A DNA stretch of 64,000 nt, taken from Primulina eburnea (Eukaryota; Streptophyta; Magnoliopsida; Lamiales; Gesneriaceae). The stretch spans positions 124,001 through 188,000 of the forward strand of contig NW_027331472.1 of the NCBI RefSeq assembly GCF_022965805.1. The letters are read 5' to 3'. Positions within the stretch are counted from its first letter, which is position 1; each line of letters starts with the position of its first letter. The position numbers and the translations under genes are program-made. Shown here one piece after another: positions 56,100 through 64,000 of the stretch. The notes beneath the pieces were generated by a model. The model worked only from the letters and a program-made list of their open reading frames with translations, was not told the origin of the DNA and ran no database searches.

Positions 56100-56450
56100 A
56101 CGTAAGGTCCAATTAGCGAATTGTGATCCCGAATAATATCAGCCAATCACAATTCCTAAAAGTTAGTTTCCAATTGCATCGCCATGCAACCCTCTACGTA
56201 TACTTTTGTCTCACGTTTGATTAGGACCCAATAATATGACGTCGTTCATCTTTACGTGTCAAGCCTAACCCATCGATATTGAACCTTAATGGACGGTCGC
56301 CATGAGTTCCCTCAATAATATGAGCCGAAATCATGGGAGTTCCACGTAGTTCACATCACCATGTCAATGGATGTCACAGCTTTCCGGCACCCAGGGCCCC
56401 CCCAATAATATGAGCCGAGCCCCGAGTACGGGTAGCGTTCATCATGCACC
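56100..56450. repeat. Degenerate repeat of about 90 bp in G leader
   Basis: AATAATATS-type cores followed by AGCC or ACG occur four times at spacings of about 98, 84 and 90 bp, each near CCC or GGC. Only the core is well conserved. Confidence 0.45.
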
Positions 56451-57493
56451 CATTGTCGATGGAAGACAAGGAAATTATAAACAAATTTATAATTCTCCTT
56501 TTCGGACTTGATATTAATTTTGAATCTTATTCAAAATGAGAGTTTTTAATTTTGAAAGGTCTCATCATTAATTTTATTTTAAAAGCTCGCCATGTTTGAT
56601 CGTATGTTTGCCGGATTCATGCAACTTTGTTATTATCATAATAATAACGCACATACTCATTATTTATAACATATCATGCATATATTATAAACAGTAAACA
56701 AACAAGGATGATCAATCGCCCCAAAACTAATGGTCCGTGTGAGCTAAACACGGGCCTAGGTCCAATCCTAGGGTAAATGCACGGGATGCAAATGAAACTA
56801 TTACATTAGCTTCCAATATTTACATGTCTTCGATCTTCATAATCATCATGGCCACCATCTTCCAACCTTGATCATCCACTATTCTAATATTTACAAATAA
56901 ATATCCATAGCAAATAGGGATACATCTCATGGGGGTGGGAACGGGCCATAAACCAAGCCCACTTTATAAATTGATAATTATTACAATCATTCAACATCAA
57001 ATATCCTAGCATACACCTAGCAAATTGGGCTTGGGCTTTTGATCATCCTTCATGCATAATATCACATATCATACACCATCAATTAATTATCACAATAATT
57101 AATTGATCCAATATTATATATCTTGATCCAATCACTAACCGCCACAATTAAATTAACAAAGTATACAAACACCTTTGTCTACTTTCAAATTAATTTATTT
57201 ATAATCGAATTTCTTGTAAATCACAATTTACTATAAATAATTAAAGTCCTACTTCAATTATTTATTTTATGAGAAAATATATGCAACAATTGTAAATTTA
57301 AACTTAAGGGCCCAAAAATACTTTGGCCCATTTAAATTTCACAAAATATGTTAGCCATTTAATGGCCCAACAACTCAAGGCCCATGACACTTTGGTAATC
57401 CAAAACACTTTTGGAAACCCTAGTCGTCGTCGCCGGAGCCGGAGCTCCGTCGCCGGATTCCGGCAACAAATTTTTTTTTTTTATTAAAAGTAG

Positions 57494-57592
57494 GGGCTGT
57501 TCGGGCAGCCCCTCGGGCTGCCCTTGCTTCCCGAAACGGGCAGCCCCTCGGGCAGCCCGAGCTGCCCGACACGGGCAGCAACATGCTGCCCG
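57494..57592. repeat. CGGGCAGC inverted-repeat cluster in G leader
   Basis: Several overlapping dyads such as CGGGCAGC with GCTGCCCG (57572-57592, stem 8) and GGGCAGCCC/GGGCTGCCC (57503-57523) lie in 100 bp. Unlike the gypsy arrays it sits outside the LTR, in the leader. Strong RNA structure is expected. Centres are at about 57513, 57548, 57558 and 57582, so a 23-24 bp spacing holds for only one pair. Confidence 0.8.
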
Positions 57593-57701
57593 AAAATTCC
57601 CCACAAAATCCTTGATATTTGTTGCAAACTTTCATCTCAATCGGTTAGAAATCGCCCTCAATATAATATCATGTATTATGCTACACAAAATGGTAACCAT
57701 A

Positions 57702-57714
57702 GCTCTTGATACCA
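57702..57714 (-). other. Primer binding site of G (tRNA-iMet-like)
   Basis: TGGTATCAAGAGC in sense, one inserted A relative to the usual site. It lies 2 bp from the LTR end. Confidence 0.8.
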
Positions 57715-57716
57715 CT

Positions 57717-59768
57717 TGAAAGGGAACGATTTAGGGAGACCGAAATGCACAACGGAAGCATAATTTTTCTTTAAAATTTTCGGCCCCTGTTATTTTGTGT
57801 AGCAAAAATACAACAAACACCAAAAATCATGCATAGGGTGTTAAAAGAAGATATTACCTATGAATCTCAAGAGATTGATGAATGGCACCAACTTTGTTGT
57901 AAACAACAAAGCTCTTCAAAGGAAGACAAGTCTACAAGCTACCTCCTTTCCTTCAAAATCAAGCCCACCACTTGCAAGCTAAATCCCTTCTTGTTTTGCA
58001 CTAGAAAAACAAGAAGATTTTTCAAAGAAAAGGAGTTTGTATCTTCAACAACTTGAAGAACAAAAGAGAGGAAAAACTTGAGAGTGAAATGGGAGTGGGA
58101 TTTCGGCCAAAGGGGAGAGAATGGAGTGGGGGGGAGACTAGCCTTGGTTGTTGAAAAAGTAAAATCACTTTTTGCATGCCATGCTTTGAAAACACAAAAA
58201 GTAGTCTCCCAACCCTTCACCTCCCATGCATGCATAATATATGGTTTTTAATCAAATTAAAAACCTTGGACTAAATTTAATTATCTCAAACATATTTGAG
58301 ACTAATTAAACATTACTTGAATTTACCCAAGTCCCACTAGTTAAATAATTATTTTAATTGAGCTCTACAAGACTCAATATTATTTAATTAATTCAAAACT
58401 TGAATTAATTTAATTATTTGGACTCTACTAGGTCCACTAGTGTTTAATTAATTCAACACTTGAATTAATTTAATTTAGTCCATAATAATGTTTATGAAAA
58501 TCACAATTTTCAAATACATTATTCACTTGGCCAAATTTTAATTTTAGGAACACTTCCATAAATTAAAATTTATATTTCTCTCATAGAAGTCATACTTCTA
58601 TTTTTCCTTACGCCTATAAACTCATTTATAAGCCGTTCAACCCATTGAACTATTTTACTTCTCATCGGGATTTAGAAAGCTAGTACTTGTGTGGCCCTCA
58701 ATGGTTCATTGATACAACTAGCCGTGTGTTCACATCTCCATGTGATTCGGACTAAACATGTCCTTATTCGAGCATACCTCAATTGCTCCATTCTTACTTA
58801 TCAACTCCTTGATAATAAGAACGTCAGAACTCAAGTCTGATAGTACCCAACCAATCACGTTAAACGCCTAGCAGCATCGCTTACGTGATTCCCTAGGTAT
58901 CACATGATAGTGCCTGCAAGAACCATTCAATTATGGTTAGCGTACAGTACGGTCCCTTCAACTCATATATCCCGACCAATTCGACAACTATTGGTTTATC
59001 GAGAGTTGTCAATGAATCGATACTATGTGTCATGTTGTAGTTGCATCGATGGTGTAATCTATGAAACCCCTTTCATAATTACCATCATACTCTGATCAGA
59101 TATTTCAACCCACACATACATGAGAACAAATAGGATATCCATACCCGAAGGTAAGCGGTGAATCCCCGACTACAATGCATCGACTCCTATATGTTTCGCC
59201 GTAACACCCAACCTTGCCACCTGATGACCCCATAAGAGTCGGTAAACAAGTCAAAGTGAAACGCTAGCACATAGAGTCTCAATGTTGTCCCGGGTCATAA
59301 GGACTAATGGTGTACAACCATAAACTAGGACTTTTCCACTCGATAAGTGAGAACCACTTGGAAAGTCCTTTATAGAGGGTTGTTCAGTGCACTCTACCAG
59401 GAGGACCTATCTGCATGCTCGGACATCACAATGTCCCTTACCAATGAAACATGGTACTCACATCGCAGATACTAGTCTCTAACTCGAGCGGCCTATATCC
59501 TTCTTAGTGGCGGCTGAATCGACTAGGAACCGTTTAGAATATACAGTATTCCAAATATGAGTTTCATGATACTCATCATATGAGCATCTCATATTCTTTC
59601 TACTATTTGTATATTCAAGGACTTTATCTATGCAACTAGCATGGGTAAACAGATAAAGATGCGCCAATATAATAAATTCAAATATTATTAAAATAAAGAT
59701 CATTTATACATAGAGTTACATCGTGAACACTCGGCCAACACTTGGCTCGACGTGCACCTACTCTAACA
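57717..59768 (-). repeat. 5' LTR of element G
   Basis: From TGAAAGGGAACG to CTCTAACA on the plus strand, 2,052 bp. The outer 639 bp are repeated at 51350-51988. There are AT-rich stretches at 58240-58620 with repeated TTAATTAATTCAA-like words. I see no paired GC-rich dyads. ORFs in it are not convincing. Confidence 0.9.
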
Positions 59769-60340
59769 GAAGGTAATGATTTTAAATGACTATGGTGAAT
59801 ATGAGTCTCAAAGTGAGAGTGATGATGATGAGATGCCTGCGTTAGAGGATCCTGATGAGGGATATGAGACGGTTGTAGGTGAAGCACTAGTGACTAGACG
59901 AATCATGAGTGCCCAATTCAAGGCGGAGGATACTAACCAAAGGGAGAACTTGTTCCACACTAGGTGTTTTGTAAATCAAAAGGTTTGCAATCTAATTATA
60001 GATGGGGGAAGTCGTACCAATGTGACTAGTAGTGAGATGGTCGAAAAATTGGTTTACCTACATTAAAGCATCCTCAACCATATAGACTTCAATGGTTGAA
60101 TGATTGTGCGTAGGTGAAGGTGAACAAACAAGTTTTGGTGTCTTTTTCTATTAGGAAGTATGTGGATGAGGTCTTGTGTGATGTGGTACCCATTCATGCA
60201 TGTCATATCTTGTTGGGTAGACTTTAGCAATATGATAGGCGGGTGACACATGATGGGTTCAAGAATAAGTACTCATTTGTATTGAAAAAGGAATCCATTG
60301 TATTGCTTCCTTTGTCCCCAAAGCAAGTGTTGTAGGACCA
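59769..60340 (+). pseudogene. Element I gag end and protease
   Basis: The frame from 59776 shows an acidic gag tail (SQSESDDDEMPALEDPDEG) and the protease entry FVNQKVCNLIIDGGSRTNV, where CRM-type proteases have a DGGS active site. A stop after KLVYLH (60064-60066) and a frameshift follow; HPFMHVISCW-like wording near 60185-60225 is the rest of the protease. G's LTR cuts the 5' side directly. Confidence 0.82.
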
Positions 60341-61727
60341 ATTAAAAAAGAAAAAGAGAGATGAGGCAGGAAAAAAGAGTGAACAAAAAAGTGAGGTGGC
60401 CTTTGAAAATAAAAATGAAATGGCTGAAAAAAAGAGTGAGATAGCCATGCAAAAGAAAAATGAGAGGAAAGAAATTGAGGGAAAAGAAAATGAGAGGAAA
60501 GAGGGCAAAAAGAAATCATATATGGTCCAAAAAGGTGAGTTGAAACATTTAATGCACACACATGAACCACTTGTGTTGATTCTTTGCAAGGAGATTCTCC
60601 TTAACACAAGTGATATAGCCGGGTCCCTTCCGAGCATTGTTGTTACACTTTTGCAGGAATTTGATGATATATTTCCGAAGGAGCTACCTCAAGGACTACC
60701 ACCATTGAGGGGGATTGAGCACCAAATTGATTTGGTGCCCGTGAGTGCATTGCCAAATCGTCCAGCTTATAGAAGCAATCCGGAGGAGACTAAGGAGCTT
60801 CAACGGCAAGTAAGTGAGTAGTTAGATAGGGGTTTTGTGCGTGAGTCCATGTCCCCTTGTGCCGTACCTGTTTTATTAGTTCCTAAGAAAGATGGCTCCT
60901 GGCGTATGTGTGTGGATTGTAGGGCAATTAATAATATAACCATCAAGTATAGGCATCCCATACCTAGACTAAACGATATGTTAGATGAATTGCATGGTGC
61001 TTGTATATTTAGAAAAATTGATTTGAAGACTGGTTATCACCAAATTAGGATGAGGGAAGGTGATCAGTGGAAAACGGATTTTAAAACTAAGTACGGGTTA
61101 TATGAGTGGATGGTCATGCCTTTTGGCTTAATTAACGCTCCTAGCACCTTTATGAGGTTAATGAACCATGTTTTTCGTGCACACATAGGAAAGTTTGTTG
61201 TTGTTTACTTTGATGATATCCTAGTGTATATCAAAAACTTGAATGAGCATGTTAATCACTTGAGACTTGTGCTAATCACACTAAGGGCTGAAAATTTATA
61301 TGCTAACTTAAAGAAATGTGATTTTTGTATAAGCAAACTTGTCTTTCTTGGTTTTCTGGTAAGCTCGCAGGGAATACATGTGGATGAAGACAAGGTAAGT
61401 GTTATTCGAGATTGGCCAACGCCTACTATTGTTGGTCAAGTTCGAAGTTTTCATGGACTTGCAAGCTTCTATAGGAAGTTTGTAAAGGATTTTAGCACCT
61501 TGACAGCACCAATGACGGCGGTAATCAAGAAAAACGTTCCATTCCATTGGGGCGAGGAGCAAGAGAAGTCCTTTAATATCATCAAGCAAAATTTAATTAA
61601 TGCTCCTTTACTTGTTTTACCTGACTTTGCTAATACAATTGAAATTAAATGTGATGCTTCAGGTGTAGGTATTGGTGGAGTGTTGATGCAAGGAGGGCGC
61701 CGGTGGCGTACTTCAGTGAGAAGCTAA
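60341..61727 (+). pseudogene. Element I reverse transcriptase
   Basis: A Lys/Glu-rich linker (60345-60520) leads to the RT. The first frame ends at a TAG after QRQVSE (60819-60821). The second carries [34 protein letters not shown] (Asp), [19 protein letters not shown] and the active site [10 protein letters not shown]. It continues through [20 protein letters not shown] to the first RNase H Asp ([15 protein letters not shown]). A frameshift near 61700 ends it. Confidence 0.92.
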
Positions 61728-62176
61728 ATGGAGTAGCACTGAACTATCCCACGTATGACAAGGAGTTCGACGTGCTCATGAGGACCCTAGAGACGTGGAA
61801 GCACTACTTGAGGCCTAAGGAGTTTGTGATTCATACGGATCATGAGTCTCTAAAGTACCTTAAGGGTCAACAAAAGCTGAACAAGCGGCATGCCAAGTGC
61901 GTGGCATTCATAGAGACATTCCCCTACATCATCAAGTACAAACAAGGTAAGGAGAATGTATTGGCCGACGCACTATCACGGGGATACGTACTAATCTCTA
62001 CCTTGGAGTCAAAAAATTTGGGGTTTGATCTTGTGAAGGAATTGTATGTGCTAGATGAGGATTTTAAGAGTGTGTTTGAAACTTGTATGCATGGTCCACA
62101 TGAGAAATTCTATTTGCATAACGGTTTCTTGTTTAGAGAAGATAGGTTGTGCATTCCTAAATCATCCATTCTTTAA
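61703..62176 (+). pseudogene. Element I RNase H
   Basis: The frame continues with [40 protein letters not shown] and [19 protein letters not shown], so the usual acidic residues are kept. It ends with a stop at 62174-62176 just before the integrase zinc region. Confidence 0.9.
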
Positions 62177-62179
62177 TTA

Positions 62180-63267
62180 CTTGTTAGGGAAGCACACGGG
62201 GGTGGTTGGATGGGGCACTTTGGTGTGGCAAAAACTTTGAATGCTTTGCATGAACATTTTTATTGGCCACATATGAAGCGTGATGTTGAACGAGTTTGTG
62301 ATAAGTGCATAACTTGTAGGAAAGCTAAGTCTAGGACACAACCTCATGGATTGTATACACCACTTCCTATCCCTAGTGAACCTTGGATTGACATATCTAT
62401 GGGTTTTGTTTTGGGGTTGCCTAGGACTAAGAAGGGGAGGGATTCGATATTTGTTGTTGATAGATTTTCTAAGATGACACATTTTTTTGCTTGTCACAAA
62501 ACTGATGATACTTCTCACATTGCGGAATTGTTCTTTAGAGAAGTCGTTAGGTTGCATGGTATGCCTATAACTATTGTTTCTGACCGTGATGTTAAATTCT
62601 TGAGTTACTTTTGGAAAACGTTGTGGGATAAACTTGGCAAAAAATTGTTGTTTTCTACCACTTGTCATCCTCAAACGGATGGACAAACTGAGGTTGTTAA
62701 TAGAACGTTAGGAACATTGTTGCGTGCTATACTTAAAAAGAACTTAAAGAATTGGGAAGATTGTTTGCCATTTGTTGAGTTTGCTTATAATCGTTGCATG
62801 CATTCAACTACAAATTATTCGCCATTTGAAATTGTTTATGGTTTTAATCCTTTGACTCTATTGGATTTGATGTCTTTACCTGTGAGTGAAAGGTTAAACA
62901 TGGATGTCAAAAAGAAAGCTCAATTTGTTAGGAGTTTGCATGAAAAGGTCAAGGCCAATATTGAAAAGAAGAATGAGCGATATGCCCAGCAAGCCAACAA
63001 GGGGAAGAAGAAGGTGATCTATGAGAAGGGAGATTGGGTGTGGCTACACTTGAGGAAGGAAAGGTTCCCCGAGAAGAGACGTTGAAAGCTATTACCTAGG
63101 AGTGATGGACCATTTCAACTCCTTGAAAGGATTAATGACAACGCCTACAGACTCGATCTACCAGGTGAGTATAACGTGAGTTCTACTTTTAATGTTACTG
63201 ACTTGTCGTTGTTTGATGTAGGTGACGAACTAAATTTGAGGACAAATCCTTTTCAAGAAGGGGAGGA
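62180..63267 (+). pseudogene. Element I integrase
   Basis: The zinc region is [20 protein letters not shown] to [12 protein letters not shown]. The core has [15 protein letters not shown] (Asp), [16 protein letters not shown] (Asp) and [13 protein letters not shown] (Glu). A TGA at 63083-63085 breaks the segment that continues KLLPRSDGPFQLLERINDNA and then NVSSTFNVTDLSLFDVGDEL. No classical chromodomain is seen; CRM elements have a divergent CR tail instead. Confidence 0.9.
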
Positions 63268-64000
63268 TGATGCGAACACGGGTGATCAAGCCCCAAGGAA
63301 AGCATGTGACCCTTTAGAGTTGGCGGAGGGACCAATCACGAGAGGACGACTGAAGAGATTCAAGGAAGCGTTGCAAGGGCTTATGAGCAAGGAAGAAGGA
63401 CTTACAAGCGAGGTGCAAAGTGCTGGAGGGTTCGTGATGCATGGGAGTAAGTTTGGGAGCCAAAGGAACATTATTCAAGTGATAAATGAAGAGGAGTCCA
63501 GAAGCAACACCGCCCGAGGGGCCAAATATTATCGCCCGAGCGCCACGCTTACTGCCCAAGGAGAAAATTTCCCGAACGCCTCGCGCCCGAGCGATCATAT
63601 TCTACCGCCCGAGCGCGAATAGTACAGAACCCTCGGCGCTCGAGCGGTCAAATTCTACAGCCCCAGCGCGAGCCAGTTGCGAGAAAATCCTAGTTTCCTA
63701 GTTTAAAGTTTTCATTATTTTGGCAACTAGATTTGATATCTTTTGATATGTAAACATATGTGAACGAAATTTAACACACAATTGAGATTTATTATTGATA
63801 TTTTATCAAAGTTTTAGAGTTTTCTCTCAAAACATTCAAAGCCTTGCTTTGTTATTCCAATCAAACTTATCAAAGTTTTTAACTTTGCGGCGTTTGTCGA
63901 TCGTTCCTACGCGGATTGTAGACGAGTTCTTTGAAGGTTTGTCATAATTTCGGTTGTTTATCTCGTGGTTATTTGTTGCTAAACTTTTCAAAGTTTAGAG
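63268..64000 (+). repeat. Probable 3' LTR of element I, beginning within coding sequence
   Basis: The purine run AAGAAGGGGAGGA (63255-63267) is followed by TGATGCGAACACGG, a likely LTR start. The coding tail continues across it (GPITRGRLKRFKEALQG) to a stop at 63622. CRM elements are known for coding sequence reaching into the 3' LTR. The LTR has a dyad array at 63511-63670. The other end is outside the window, so the boundary is inferred. Confidence 0.6.
63511..63670. repeat. Paired 22-bp-spaced CGCCCGAGCG dyads (element I)
   Basis: The CCCGA cores start at 63513/63535, 63586/63608 and 63639/63661 (the last pair diverged), each pair 22 bp apart; an irregular pair is near 63555/63571. They lie about 245-400 bp into the predicted LTR. 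The motif has a short GCG stem around CCGA. Confidence 0.78.

Larger units (their letters stand above)
55940..57701 (-). other. Long untranslated leader of G
   Basis: 1.76 kb between PBS and gag without a convincing ORF. It holds a degenerate repeat around AATAATATGAGCC (56131, 56230, 56314, 56404) and a GC-rich inverted-repeat cluster (57494-57592). The rest is AT-rich. Confidence 0.75.
51350..59768 (-). mobile_element. Element G: Ty1/copia, 3' LTR truncated
   Basis: In sense the order is 5' LTR (59768-57717, 2,052 bp), tRNA-iMet-like PBS, 1.76-kb leader, gag-PR-INT-RT-RNase H, PPT, and 3' LTR (51988-51350). The domain order with INT before RT defines copia. The right side joins a CRM element at 59769; the left side is a recombination junction with F. 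One stop and a few frameshifts break the polyprotein. I do not assign a lineage. Confidence 0.92.
59769..64000 (+). mobile_element. Element I: CRM-type chromovirus, 5' truncated, runs off window
   Basis: The plus strand carries the end of gag, PR, RT, RNase H, INT and a C-terminal tail that runs into the likely 3' LTR. The RT wording ([37 protein letters not shown]) matches CRM elements as I remember them; CRM copies favour centromeres. The 5' part is cut by G at 59769. Several stops break it. Confidence 0.85.

Noticed and set aside
57411..57719. ORFs on both strands rich in Ala, Arg and Gly near 57360-57720
   Set aside because: They arise from the GGGCAGC inverted repeats in the G leader.
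58904..59095. Small ORFs within G's 5' LTR
   Set aside because: Short, low-quality frames in noncoding LTR sequence with no partner evidence.

Overview
This window is plant nuclear DNA made almost entirely of LTR retrotransposons. I see no host gene, tRNA, rRNA or CRISPR array. The evidence is chromodomain-bearing Ty3/gypsy, Athila-type gypsy, CRM-type gypsy and Ty1/copia polyproteins, plant-type PBS sites (tRNA-iMet TGGTATCAGAGC and tRNA-Asp TGGCGCCGTTGCCGGGGA) and 5-bp target duplications. A broken ORF downstream of a copia pol (26459-29242) resembles, from memory only, a large protein family in Gesneriaceae, so a Lamiales eudicot is a tentative guess. The density of nested elements and a CRM copy suggest pericentromeric heterochromatin.

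Left stack (1-25275). An old Sirevirus-like gag relic (J, 24821-25275, +) is flanked by element A (-, 1-24820, left end outside the window). Element C (+, 6527-23201) lies in A's right LTR with TSD CGATC. Element B (-, 6731-15334) lies in C's 5' LTR with TSD ATATG. A, B and C are Tekay/Del-like chromoviruses. The insertion order is A, then C, then B.

Middle stack (25276-51353). Copia element E (-) keeps one LTR, a long downstream ORF (broken), a short ORF on the opposite strand with its own TATA box, and the end of RNase H. It is cut by the start of another LTR (H, 30815), which is cut by the Athila-type element F (+, 31425 onward). F has gag-pol, a third ORF (39222-40223) and an internal repeat array. 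The young chromovirus D (-, 41277-49798, TSD GAATT) sits in F's 3' untranslated region; its LTRs differ at six positions by eye.

Right part (51350-64000). F's 3' LTR is joined at an ATAG microhomology to a truncated LTR of copia element G (-, 51350-59768). G lies in a CRM-type element I (+, 59769-64000, running off the window).

The most interesting signal is a common promoter layout. Six LTR families carry paired GC-rich dyads whose members sit 22-23 bp apart, about 90-400 bp inside the LTR. In five of them the dyads lie just upstream (sense) of a TATA box. Three families (B, D, F) share the motif ACCGCACCCGCGGT although F is Athila-type and B and D are chromoviruses; A and C use CGCGCATATGCGCG; the CRM element uses CGCCCGAGCG at 22 bp. 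F carries a second array just upstream of its third ORF, which suggests an internal promoter. The four chromovirus LTRs also share a stem-loop with a paired change in C. All calls are from reading the sequence; no database search was run.
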